Source of the DNA: Candidatus Woesearchaeota archaeon
Lineage (GTDB): Archaea; Nanobdellota; Nanobdellia; SCGC-AAA011-G17; GW2011-AR17
DNA length: 35,433 nucleotides
Reading direction: 5' to 3'
NCBI GenBank assembly: GCA_003694495.1
Contig: RFJO01000038.1
Coordinates: 1-35,433, forward strand
In this document: positions 23,943-30,797 of the stretch, piece after piece
Numbering within the stretch: position 1 is the stretch's first letter
Layout of the letters: every line of letters begins with the position of its first letter
The notes under the pieces: generated by a model
The model's database searches: none
What the model saw: only the letters and a program-made list of their open reading frames with translations
Told to the model about the DNA's origin: nothing
Program-made: the position numbers and the translations under genes

Positions 23943-25961
23943 ATGGTTTTAGAAGCGATTGATCAAGTTGAAAAGTTTCAAGAATTCTTTGAAATCAATT
24001 ATGTTAATGATATAAATAAAGCTATATCTAAAGGATTAAGATCAATAAATGTTGACTTTTTTCAGTTAACCAAGTTTGATCCGGATTTGGCGGAAGTTTT
24101 ACTTGAAGAACCTGAAGAAGTTATTAAGGCTGCGGAGCTGGCAATTGAGCAGTTTGAAATAAAAAAGCCGTTAAGGGTTAGGTTTTATAATTTTCCTGAA
24201 TCGCAAAAGATATTTATAAGAAACATAAGATCAGACCATCTTAACAAGTTTATAGCAATCGAAGGCATAATAAGGCAAGCTTCTAATGTAAGACCAGAGG
24301 TAGTGTCTGCAAGGTTTGAGTGCCCATCATGCGGGAACATAATAACCATGCAGCAAAATGAAAACAAGTTTAGGGAACCTAGCAGGTGTAGTTGTGGAAG
24401 AAGAGGGAAGTTCAGGTTGTTGTCTAAAGATTTAGTGGATGCGCAAAGGTTGGTGATAGAAGAAAACGCGCAGTCGCTGGAAGGCGGGGCAGAGCCGAAA
24501 AGGTTGTCGGTTTTCTTGAGGGAAGATTTAGTTGAGCCTAGGATGGAGAAAAAGACTACGCCCGGGAAAAGTGTGGTTGTAACCGGTATCCTGAAAGAAG
24601 TGCCTATACCTGCAAGAGATGGTGGGATTTCTACAAGGTTTGATATAGTGATGAATGCAAACTCAATTGATACAATTGAAGAGGATTTTTCTGACGTGGA
24701 AGTGAATGAAGATGATGAGGCTATGATAAAGCAACTTGCAAAAGATAAAAATATTTATGAAAAGCTTAGGAACTCTATTGCACCGAGCATATATGGTCAT
24801 GACCTGATAAAGGATGCAATAGCGTTGCAGTTGTTTGGCGGAGTTAGAAAAACCAAAGTTGACGGGACAATAATAAGGGGTGACATACATGTGCTTTTGG
24901 TTGGTGACCCTGGTGCGGGTAAGTCTGCCATGCTTACGTTTGTGAAGAATACTGCGCCTAAGGCGAGGTATGTTGCAGGGAGAAGTGCTTCAGGAGCAGG
25001 TATCACGGCTACAGTGGTTAAAGACGAGTTCTTAAGAGGCTGGGCGCTGGAAGCAGGGGCGATTGTTCTGGCAGATAAGGGTGTGCTTGTGCTGGATGAG
25101 ATGGATAAAATGAGTGCAGAAGATACTTCTGCGTTGCATGAGGGAATGGAACAGCAAACTATAACCATAGCAAAAGCAAACATACAAGCTACGTTAAGGG
25201 CGCAAACTACAATACTTGCAGCTGCAAACCCTAAACTGGGAAGGTTTGACCCGTATGCGCCGCTGGCACAGCAGATAAAGCTGCCGCCGGCGTTGATTAA
25301 CAGGTTTGATTTAATATTTATATTAAGAGATTTGCCTGACAAGGAAAAGGATGCAAAAATTGCGCACCATGTGTTAATGCACCAGGCTAAAATGGGTAAC
25401 GTGGCAGAGATTGAGCCTGAGTTGTTAAGAAAGTATATAGCTTATGTTAAGCAAAGAGTTTTCCCTGTATTGACAGAAGAGGCAAGCGAAACGATAAAAG
25501 ATTTTTATGTAAACATAAGGAACTCTTCAACCAACGGCGATGACCCGGCGATAAAGCCTATACCAATTTCTGCAAGGCAGCTTGAAGCTGTAGTGAGGTT
25601 GGCGGAAGGGTCGGCAAGGATAAGGTTGAGTGATAAGGTTGAAAAGAAAGATGTCTTAAGAGCAATAAACTTGTTAAAGTCGTGCTTAATGGAAATTGGG
25701 GTTGACCCTGAAACAGGAAAAATTGATATTGATAGGATTAATACTGGTATAACTGCATCAGAAAGAAGTAAAATTGTCGGTGTGAGGGATTTAATATTTA
25801 AAATGGATGAAGCCGGTAAGAAGCTGATTGCTATTGATGAGTTGTATGAAGAGGCTGCAAAGAGAGGTATACCTGAGCATAAAGTTGATGAAGCAATAGC
25901 AAAGCTTAAAAGTACAGGGGATATATTCGAGCCTAAACCAAACTTTATACAAAAATTATAA
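23943..25961 (+). CDS. mcm: Replicative DNA helicase MCM
   Basis: A 672-residue MCM, a hexameric 3'-5' DNA unwinding motor. The N-terminal domain carries a zinc ribbon C127-x2-C130 ... C149-x-C151. The AAA+ domain has Walker A GDPGAGKS (321-328), Walker B VLVLDEMDKM (D385/E386), sensor-type AAANPKLGRFD and the arginine-finger segment NRFDLIF. A C-terminal winged helix (about 600-670) ends in IFEPKPNFIQKL. A reading from an upstream TTG would add eight residues overlapping the GGGGG element, so the ATG at 23943 is preferred. No intein is present. The RPA gene follows 15 nt later, so helicase and ssDNA-binding protein are probably one transcript. Confidence 0.95.
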   Translation: MVLEAIDQVEKFQEFFEINYVNDINKAISKGLRSINVDFFQLTKFDPDLAEVLLEEPEEVIKAAELAIEQFEIKKPLRVRFYNFPESQKIFIRNIRSDHLNKFIAIEGIIRQASNVRPEVVSARFECPSCGNIITMQQNENKFREPSRCSCGRRGKFRLLSKDLVDAQRLVIEENAQSLEGGAEPKRLSVFLREDLVEPRMEKKTTPGKSVVVTGILKEVPIPARDGGISTRFDIVMNANSIDTIEEDFSDVEVNEDDEAMIKQLAKDKNIYEKLRNSIAPSIYGHDLIKDAIALQLFGGVRKTKVDGTIIRGDIHVLLVGDPGAGKSAMLTFVKNTAPKARYVAGRSASGAGITATVVKDEFLRGWALEAGAIVLADKGVLVLDEMDKMSAEDTSALHEGMEQQTITIAKANIQATLRAQTTILAAANPKLGRFDPYAPLAQQIKLPPALINRFDLIFILRDLPDKEKDAKIAHHVLMHQAKMGNVAEIEPELLRKYIAYVKQRVFPVLTEEASETIKDFYVNIRNSSTNGDDPAIKPIPISARQLEAVVRLAEGSARIRLSDKVEKKDVLRAINLLKSCLMEIGVDPETGKIDIDRINTGITASERSKIVGVRDLIFKMDEAGKKLIAIDELYEEAAKRGIPEHKVDEAIAKLKSTGDIFEPKPNFIQKL

Positions 25962-25976
25962 TGACGGTGGAAACTG

Positions 25977-26633
25977 ATGGAAGTACAAAAAAGACAAACG
26001 GCGTACAAGTTCTGGCTTAAAGATATTATGGAAGCTGAATCTTTTGTTAATGAAAACGGTGCACTGATGTTTAAAGTGAAAGGCAAGGATGTGATAAGGG
26101 TAAATGTGCTTGCAAGTGCTATACATAAATATGTTTCAGAGTCTGGGAATTATGTGTTTGTTACTTTAGATGATGGGAGTGCGCAGACAAGGTTGAAAGT
26201 GTGGAATGAAGATACGGGGGTTTTGGCTAATGTTGAAATTGGAGATTTGCTGCTTGTTGTGGGAAAAATAGGTATTAATAATAATGAGATATTTATAAGG
26301 CCTGAAGCGGTTAAGAAAATTGAAAACCCAGACTGGGAGCTTGTAAGGAAACTTGAGCTTACGAAAGAGTATGGAAAGCCTGAAGGCGAAAAAAAGCTGG
26401 TTGAGGATGAGCCGGTAGTGGAAGAAGTGGTTGTGTCAAATGAGCCTTCAATAAATCTTAGAGAAAAAGTTATATCTTTAATTGAAGTTAGCGGCCCTGA
26501 TGGGGTAAATGAAGAGGAACTTATAGAGAAGCTTGGCGAAAAGGAAGATGATGTGACAAAAGTGGTTGAAGAACTTTTGATGGAAGGCGAAATATATCAG
26601 CCGAAAAAGGGCTTTTTAAAGCTTATAGGGTAA
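25977..26633 (+). CDS. rpa: Replication protein A, RPA32-like ssDNA-binding protein
   Basis: A 218-residue protein with one OB-fold (about residues 38-110: VNVLASAIHKYVSESGNYVF, LDDGSAQTRLKVWNE, IGDLLLVVGKIGI), an acidic linker (about 128-150) and a C-terminal winged helix (about 155-217) ending YQPKKGFLKLIG. This OB-linker-wHTH layout is that of RPA32 and of archaeal RPA homologues. Such proteins coat single-stranded DNA and contact repair and replication enzymes through the wHTH. It starts behind GGTGG with a 6-nt spacer, 15 nt after MCM. No partner RPA subunit gene lies in this window, so the oligomeric state is unknown. Confidence 0.88.
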   Translation: MEVQKRQTAYKFWLKDIMEAESFVNENGALMFKVKGKDVIRVNVLASAIHKYVSESGNYVFVTLDDGSAQTRLKVWNEDTGVLANVEIGDLLLVVGKIGINNNEIFIRPEAVKKIENPDWELVRKLELTKEYGKPEGEKKLVEDEPVVEEVVVSNEPSINLREKVISLIEVSGPDGVNEEELIEKLGEKEDDVTKVVEELLMEGEIYQPKKGFLKLIG

Positions 26634-26636
26634 AAA

Positions 26637-26646
26637 CTTATAAATA
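26637..26646 (+). promoter_or_regulatory. TATA box of the translation-factor operon
   Basis: CTTATAAATA is centred about 27 nt before the ATG at 26669, with no Shine-Dalgarno between. It is the likely leaderless promoter for aIF2-beta and the genes behind it. Confidence 0.55.
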
Positions 26647-26668
26647 ATTCCTGATTCTTTAATTAAAA

Positions 26669-27079
26669 ATGATGAAATATGAAGAGATGCTGGACAGGGC
26701 GTTCAAGCTTATGCCGGAAATTAATACTAAAGGTGAAAGGTTTGAAGTGCCTAAAGCGCATGGAAGAATTCAAGGTAATACTACAATCATAACAAATTTT
26801 CAACAAATGGTGCAGTTGTTTAGAAGAGATAGTGAGCATTTTCTTAAGTTTTTACAAAAAGAACTTGCAACGCCTGCACAGATTGACGGACCAAGGTTGG
26901 TGCTTAAAAGAAAACTTAGCCCGGCGCTGATTAATGCTAAGATAAAAAAATATGCAGACGAGTTTGTGTTGTGTTATACATGTAAAAAACCTGACACTCA
27001 AATAATTGAAGAAAACGGTGTGAATGTGCTTAAATGTGCAGCTTGCGGTGCTAAACATAAAATTAAGTCTGTGTTTTGA
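26669..27079 (+). CDS. Translation initiation factor aIF2 subunit beta
   Basis: A 136-residue protein of normal archaeal aIF2-beta length. The alpha/beta core has IQGNTTIITNFQQMVQLFRR (34-53), followed by HFLKFLQKELATPAQIDG. The C-terminal zinc ribbon is C102-YT-C105 ... C123-AA-C126. The factor forms the aIF2 heterotrimer with alpha and gamma, which delivers initiator Met-tRNA to the small ribosomal subunit. It may start at the ATG at 26669 or the adjacent one at 26672. Its stop overlaps a possible TTG start of the next gene. It heads an operon of initiation and 30S-maturation genes. Confidence 0.95.
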   Translation: MMKYEEMLDRAFKLMPEINTKGERFEVPKAHGRIQGNTTIITNFQQMVQLFRRDSEHFLKFLQKELATPAQIDGPRLVLKRKLSPALINAKIKKYADEFVLCYTCKKPDTQIIEENGVNVLKCAACGAKHKIKSVF

Positions 27080-27081
27080 AA

Positions 27082-27549
27082 ATGGATGATTATGTGAAAA
27101 CTGAATATAAAAAACTTCAACAAAAGTATAACCTGCCAGAATATAAAAAGTTTAACGACGTTTTTGAAATTGTTTCAATCGAGGAAAATAAGTCTGGAAA
27201 GTTTGCAAATGCATTAACCAGGGTGGTGCATGGAAAAATTAAGTTCTTTTTAACTTTCTTTGACCCATTTCTTTTACCACAACCAAATTCAGCCTATATG
27301 ATGATTGTTTCGAAAGATATAGGCAGATTAAGAGAAGGTTTGCTTGAGGTGTATAAAGAATTAATGGTTGATTATAATAATGGATATTTGGTTCTTTTGA
27401 AAGGTGAAAAGGAAATGATGAATTATGTTAAAGATATCTGGAAAAAGCATGAAGCATATAAAAAGAAGTTGATAAAGTTTATTGAAGAATTAAATAAGAT
27501 AGTTTTAAAAACAACTGATGTTAAAGAAAATAAAGGGTATTTAGGATGA
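27082..27549 (+). CDS. Unknown protein in the translation-factor operon (155 aa)
   Basis: Not recognised. It is a soluble protein with a Lys/Tyr-rich N-terminus (about 1-30), a hydrophobic central segment (IKFFLTFFDPFLLPQPNSAY) and a helical, Lys-rich C-terminus (about 110-150) that could be coiled coil. There are no cysteines, signal peptide or catalytic motif. The ATG at 27082 is 2 nt after aIF2-beta; a TTG at 27076 would overlap it. The stop overlaps the DUF424 start by 4 nt. Tight packing between aIF2-beta and DUF424, genes that often sit together in archaea, implies a ribosome-related role, by context only. Confidence 0.75.
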   Translation: MDDYVKTEYKKLQQKYNLPEYKKFNDVFEIVSIEENKSGKFANALTRVVHGKIKFFLTFFDPFLLPQPNSAYMMIVSKDIGRLREGLLEVYKELMVDYNNGYLVLLKGEKEMMNYVKDIWKKHEAYKKKLIKFIEELNKIVLKTTDVKENKGYLG

Positions 27550-27833
27550 TATTGGTAAAAATGCATAAGGACGGAGTGCTTGCACTTTGCGACGAAAACC
27601 TTGTAGGGAAAAAAATTGAACATGACTTATTACAGCTTGACGTGACGGAAAGGTTCTATAAAGGCGAAGAAAAAAGTAAAGAAGAAATACTTACTTTGGC
27701 TGAGGATGCAGCCACAATAAACATTGTAGGTGAAGAAGCTGTGAAGTTTGCAATAGATAATAAAATTGTGGATGAAGGGCAAATAATATACATTGGCGAC
27801 GTGCCGCATGCGCAAGTGTTTAAGATCCAATGA
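27546..27833 (+). CDS. DUF424 family protein
   Basis: A 95-residue protein matching the DUF424 (PF04242) pattern: a short start MILVKMHKDGVLALCDENL, the central VTERFYKGE, INIVGEEAVKFAI and the terminal IGDVPHAQVFKI. The family is archaeal and, to my knowledge, uncharacterised; it commonly lies near aIF2-beta and NMD3, as here. It overlaps both neighbours by 4 nt (ATGA), showing strict translational coupling. A role in translation initiation or small-subunit handling is inferred from neighbourhood. Confidence 0.85.
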   Translation: MILVKMHKDGVLALCDENLVGKKIEHDLLQLDVTERFYKGEEKSKEEILTLAEDAATINIVGEEAVKFAIDNKIVDEGQIIYIGDVPHAQVFKIQ

Positions 27834-28141
27834 AAGATAACGTTTATAGCAAGAACCAGTATTTTGAAGCCGTGATACAGTTGAGGCCTTATAATGAAGA
27901 AGTTATGAGGTTTATAGAAAACCAAGTTAAAAAGCAAGATAAAGTGTTTATTTCCAGGGTTGAAAAGCTTAAAACTGGTGTTGATATATATATCTCATCG
28001 CAAAGGTTTGCAAGAACACTCGGGCAAAAACTTAAACGTTCTTTTAAGGGGGAACTAAAAATAACTAAAACCTTGTTCGGAAGGGATAAACTGAAAAGCA
28101 AGGATATATATAGAGGAACTGTGTTGTTTAGGTTAGAGTAA
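27830..28141 (+). CDS. NMD3-like protein lacking the zinc-finger domain (103 aa)
   Basis: The sequence YFEAVIQLRPYNEEV, then VDIYISSQRFARTLGQKL and FGRDKLKSKDIYRGTVLFRL, corresponds to the post-zinc-finger domain of archaeal NMD3, the homologue of the eukaryotic 60S export adaptor. Typical archaeal NMD3 proteins begin with Cys-x2-Cys zinc motifs; here the protein begins only about ten residues before YFEA and contains no cysteine. The genomic position after DUF424 is the one where archaeal NMD3 is often found, so this looks like a reduced orthologue rather than a random fragment. The start overlaps DUF424 by 4 nt. Binding to the large subunit is inferred from the family. Confidence 0.78.
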   Translation: MKDNVYSKNQYFEAVIQLRPYNEEVMRFIENQVKKQDKVFISRVEKLKTGVDIYISSQRFARTLGQKLKRSFKGELKITKTLFGRDKLKSKDIYRGTVLFRLE

Positions 28142-28148
28142 ACCAAAG

Positions 28149-28158
28149 ATTTATAAAG
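28149..28158 (+). promoter_or_regulatory. TATA box of the aIF1A/RIO1 unit
   Basis: ATTTATAAAG is centred about 29 nt before the ATG at 28182. The wider GATTTATAAAGAG is identical to the element before the first tRNA-Gln gene (30597-30609). Confidence 0.55.
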
Positions 28159-28181
28159 AGTTCTAATTAATATTATTTTTT

Positions 28182-28535
28182 ATGAACAAGAAAAAGGAAT
28201 TGCAAAAGAAGCAAGAACAACAGCAACAGATGGAAATACAAAGGGTTAAACTGCCTAGGGGAAACCAGGTGATAGGTATTCTTGAAACCAGGCTGGGTGC
28301 TTCAAAGATGAGAGTGAGGTGTTTTGACGGGAAAACAAGGATATGTAGAATACCAGGAAGGCTTAAAAGGAGGTTGTGGGTTAGGGAAGGTGATTATCTG
28401 TTGATTGAGCCTTGGGAGTTTGGCGGTGATGAAAAAGGTGATGTGATTTATAAATATAAATTTAACCAAGTTAATTGGCTTAAGAAAAAAGGCATAATTA
28501 AAGAAACTGTCCAGGAAGACTGGGAAGAGTTTTAA
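28182..28535 (+). CDS. Translation initiation factor aIF1A
   Basis: A 117-residue protein with a Lys/Gln-rich basic N-terminal tail (1-20) and an S1-like OB-fold: VKLPRGNQVIGILETRLGAS, MRVRCFDGKTRICRIPGRLK and WVREGDYLLIEPW. These are the diagnostic eIF1A blocks. The factor binds the A-site region of the small subunit and helps initiator-tRNA selection. The C-terminus is short, ending EDWEEF. The stop codon is immediately followed by the RIO1 ATG, so the two are co-transcribed. The transcript is probably leaderless. Confidence 0.95.
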   Translation: MNKKKELQKKQEQQQQMEIQRVKLPRGNQVIGILETRLGASKMRVRCFDGKTRICRIPGRLKRRLWVREGDYLLIEPWEFGGDEKGDVIYKYKFNQVNWLKKKGIIKETVQEDWEEF

Positions 28536-29264
28536 ATGGAAAGGAAAGCAAGACCTTTAAGGTATAAAAAAAATATTTCTGCTAGGGAGAAGTTTAAAGC
28601 TTATGAAAATGTGTTTGACCAGGCAACATTAAGAGTATTGTTTAAGTTGTCTTCGCAAGGTTATTTTGATGAACTTCAAGGTGCCATAAAAATAGGCAAA
28701 GAAGCTAATGTATTTTTTGCAATAAAAGGGAAAAAGAAAGTAGTAGTTAAGATTTATAGAAAATCTGCCAATTTTAAGAAGATGTATGATTACATGGCGC
28801 CTGACCCTCGCTATATTGGTTTAAAACGGAATAAAATGAACATAATATCTACCTGGGCAAAAAAGGAGTACAGGAACCTGTTAAAAGCAAGAAGCGCAGG
28901 GGTGAAAGTGCCAACGCCTTATGCTGTTTACCAAAATGTTTTAGTTATGGAGTTTATAGGGGACAAAGAACCAGCACCTCAATTGAATAAAGTTAAGCCG
29001 GATGAGCCTAAACAATTTTACGAAACACTTATAAAATACCTTAAAAAACTATACCTCAACGCAAAACTTGTGCATGCAGATTTGTCAGAGTTTAACATCC
29101 TTAACGATAACGGAAAACCTGTCATAATAGATTTGTCGCATGCAGTGGATGTGCGATACCCAAATGTTAAAGCTTTGCTAAAAAGAGATCTGGATAACCT
29201 AGCAAGGTTTTTTAAAAAATTGAATGTTGAGGAAAAGGAAGTAAAATGGATTCAAAAGAATTGA
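28536..29264 (+). CDS. rio1: RIO1-type serine protein kinase/ATPase
   Basis: A 242-residue RIO kinase. Motifs: Gly-rich IGKEANVF (53-60), the ATP Lys in VVVKIYR (about K72), the hinge MEFIGD (138-143), the catalytic loop HADLSEFN (180-187, D182) and the metal-binding IDLSHAV (198-204, D199), where many relatives have IDVSQAV. STWAKKEYRNL and PDPRYIG mark RIO1 rather than RIO2, and the RIO2 N-terminal winged helix is absent. RIO1 drives late maturation of the small ribosomal subunit. It sits directly after aIF1A and overlaps the Dim2-like KH gene by 19 nt, a conserved archaeal order that links kinase, KH protein and 30S maturation. Confidence 0.94.
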   Translation: MERKARPLRYKKNISAREKFKAYENVFDQATLRVLFKLSSQGYFDELQGAIKIGKEANVFFAIKGKKKVVVKIYRKSANFKKMYDYMAPDPRYIGLKRNKMNIISTWAKKEYRNLLKARSAGVKVPTPYAVYQNVLVMEFIGDKEPAPQLNKVKPDEPKQFYETLIKYLKKLYLNAKLVHADLSEFNILNDNGKPVIIDLSHAVDVRYPNVKALLKRDLDNLARFFKKLNVEEKEVKWIQKN

Positions 29265-29797
29265 AGGTGCCAAAGGAAAGGTTGGCAGTTTTAATAGGTA
29301 AAGAAGGAGAAATTAAAAAGAAAATTGAAAGTCTTGGGCATGTTAAGTTAGATGTAAATTCTAAAACAGGAGACGTGATGATATCTGGCGAGGATTCATT
29401 AGACGTGTATATAACAAAAGATGTTGTGAAAGCTATAGCGAGAGGGTTTTCGCCAAAAATTGCGTTGAAATTGTTTAAGGAAGGTTATATGTTTGATTTA
29501 ATTGATATAAGAGATTATGTTGGCAATTCAAAAAATGCGCTTGAAAGGATAAGGGGAAGAGTTATTGGTTCTGAGGGTAAAGCCAGAAGGTACCTGGAGC
29601 ATGTGACGGAAACTAACATATCCGTGTTTCATAAGACTGTTGCAATTATTGGAGAAGTTGAAAATGTTACTATAGCCAGAAGAGCTATAGCGTTGTTGTT
29701 AGGAGGCTCGCCTCACGGAAATGTTTACAGGTGGCTTGAAAGGAAAAAGCAAGAGATGAGGAAAAGGCAGTTTGAAGAGGAACATGGAATATTGTAA
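29246..29797 (+). CDS. KH-domain 30S maturation protein, Dim2/Pno1-like
   Basis: A 183-residue protein with two KH domains: the first around IGKEGEIKKKIE (17-28), the second around RVIGSEGKARRYLE (about 105-118). The C-terminal part VENVTIARRAIALLLGGSPH is followed by a basic helix rich in Arg, Lys and Glu. This is the archaeal Dim2 (Pno1/Krr1-like) architecture. The family binds the 3' end of small-subunit rRNA and works with RIO1 and the dimethyltransferase KsgA/Dim1. It overlaps RIO1 upstream by 19 nt and the rRNA-methyltransferase-like gene downstream by 14 nt. A purine-rich GGAAG before the ATG supports the start. Confidence 0.92.
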   Translation: MDSKELKVPKERLAVLIGKEGEIKKKIESLGHVKLDVNSKTGDVMISGEDSLDVYITKDVVKAIARGFSPKIALKLFKEGYMFDLIDIRDYVGNSKNALERIRGRVIGSEGKARRYLEHVTETNISVFHKTVAIIGEVENVTIARRAIALLLGGSPHGNVYRWLERKKQEMRKRQFEEEHGIL

Positions 29798-30605
29798 CCT
29801 TATAAAAATAATTAAACAAAAAAAAGAGCTGAATTCTTTAAGTGATGAGTTTGTTCTTGGTATAATTAAAATATACTTAAAAAATGAAATGCCTAAACTT
29901 CTGGAAAACCAAGAGTGGTTGAATAATACTAAAAATAAGTATTTCAGAACTGTGGTGAAGAATGTTAGGAAAAACTTAAGGGAAGTTCACGGGGCGTTTA
30001 AGAAAAAAGGTTATGATAAAAAGTATAAACTGTTGGATGAAATTAAGTCGTTGAATGATTTTGAAGGTCATGCCAAGATATTAAAGCTGCACACGTCGAC
30101 AGCAGAAAGGTTGAAAAATTATATTGAAATATATGGTAAAATCTTAGAAAAAGTTTACAAGGTTGAAAGTTTGCTTGACCTTGGGGCTGGGCTTAACCCA
30201 TTGTCAATCCCGTTTATGGATTTTAAAGTTGGAACTTATTATGCTGTGGAGGTGGCAGAGGATGACGTGGAGTTTATCAATGCCTATTTTAAAAAGTTTA
30301 ACATTAAAGGGCATGCGTTTGTAAAAGACTTGACTTATGTTGACAATTTGCCAGAAGTTGATGTGTGTTTTATGTTTAAATTACTGGATACATTGGAAAG
30401 CCTGAAAAAGGATGTTACAAAAGAGCTGATAAGCAAGGTAAAAGCGAAATGGTTGGTGGTAAGTTTTGCAACAAAATCCTTGGGCGGGAGAAAAGTGATA
30501 AGCAAAAAAAGAACTTCGTGGTTTAAAAAGATTATAAAAGCGTATGAATATGATACATTTGAAGTGGATAACGAGTATTTTTTTGTTGTAAGAAAAGATT
30601 TATAA
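29784..30605 (+). CDS. Arm/FmrO-family rRNA methyltransferase (16S m7G1405-type)
   Basis: A 273-residue Rossmann methyltransferase. The signature blocks match the ArmA/RmtB/FmrO family: LREVHGAF, HTSTAERLKNY (103-113), the SAM motif LLDLGAGLNPLSIPFM (130-145), and SFATKSLGGRK (227-237) near the C-terminus. Length and the helical N-terminal extension also fit. Family members methylate N7 of G1405 (E. coli numbering) in helix 44 of 16S rRNA and give aminoglycoside resistance in producers and pathogens. Here the gene overlaps Dim2-like by 14 nt inside a 30S-maturation operon, so a housekeeping modification of the decoding region is more likely. The ATG at 29784 has GAAGAGG just upstream; a TTG at 29772 would add four residues. 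Confidence 0.85.
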   Translation: MEYCNLIKIIKQKKELNSLSDEFVLGIIKIYLKNEMPKLLENQEWLNNTKNKYFRTVVKNVRKNLREVHGAFKKKGYDKKYKLLDEIKSLNDFEGHAKILKLHTSTAERLKNYIEIYGKILEKVYKVESLLDLGAGLNPLSIPFMDFKVGTYYAVEVAEDDVEFINAYFKKFNIKGHAFVKDLTYVDNLPEVDVCFMFKLLDTLESLKKDVTKELISKVKAKWLVVSFATKSLGGRKVISKKRTSWFKKIIKAYEYDTFEVDNEYFFVVRKDL

Positions 30606-30609
30606 AGAG
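30597..30609 (+). promoter_or_regulatory. TATA box of the tRNA-Gln pair
   Basis: GATTTATAAAGAG overlaps the stop codon of the methyltransferase gene and is centred about 29 nt before the first tRNA-Gln. It matches the aIF1A element exactly over 13 nt. Confidence 0.5.
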
Positions 30610-30631
30610 GACTTAATTATTTTATGGCTAT

Positions 30632-30704
30632 AGTCCCGTAGTGTAGTGGCCAATCATTCAGCCCTTTGGAGGCTGAGACCCAGGTTCGAATCCTGGCGGG
30701 ACTA
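30632..30704 (+). tRNA. tRNA-Gln (anticodon UUG)
   Basis: A 73-nt cloverleaf. The acceptor stem AGTCCCG pairs with CGGGACT (7 bp), the discriminator is A, and there is no encoded CCA. The anticodon stem CAGCC/GGCTG encloses the loop CTTTGGA, giving anticodon TTG. The T-arm is CCAGG-TTCGAAT-CCTGG. The A1-U72 pair is typical of archaeal tRNA-Gln, which is usually first charged with Glu and then amidated by GatDE. No intron. Confidence 0.93.
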
Positions 30705-30724
30705 TTACTTATGTTTAATTGCAT

Positions 30725-30797
30725 AGCCCTGTAGTGTAGCGGCCAATCATCACGGACTCTGGATCCGTGGACCCAGGTTCGAATCCTGGCAGGGCTA
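30725..30797 (+). tRNA. tRNA-Gln (anticodon CUG)
   Basis: A 73-nt cloverleaf. The acceptor AGCCCTG pairs with CAGGGCT, discriminator A, no encoded CCA. The anticodon stem ACGGA/TCCGT encloses CTCTGGA, giving anticodon CTG. The D-arm and T-arm are nearly identical to the preceding tRNA-Gln(UUG), so the pair is a tandem duplication covering both Gln codons. The last 3 nt overlap the TruD stop codon on the opposite strand. Confidence 0.93.

Noticed and set aside
24797..26086. Two long minus-strand open frames (24797-25342 and 25505-26086)
   Set aside because: Both are antisense to MCM (the second also to the start of RPA), which has clear catalytic motifs in the plus frame. They are shadows.
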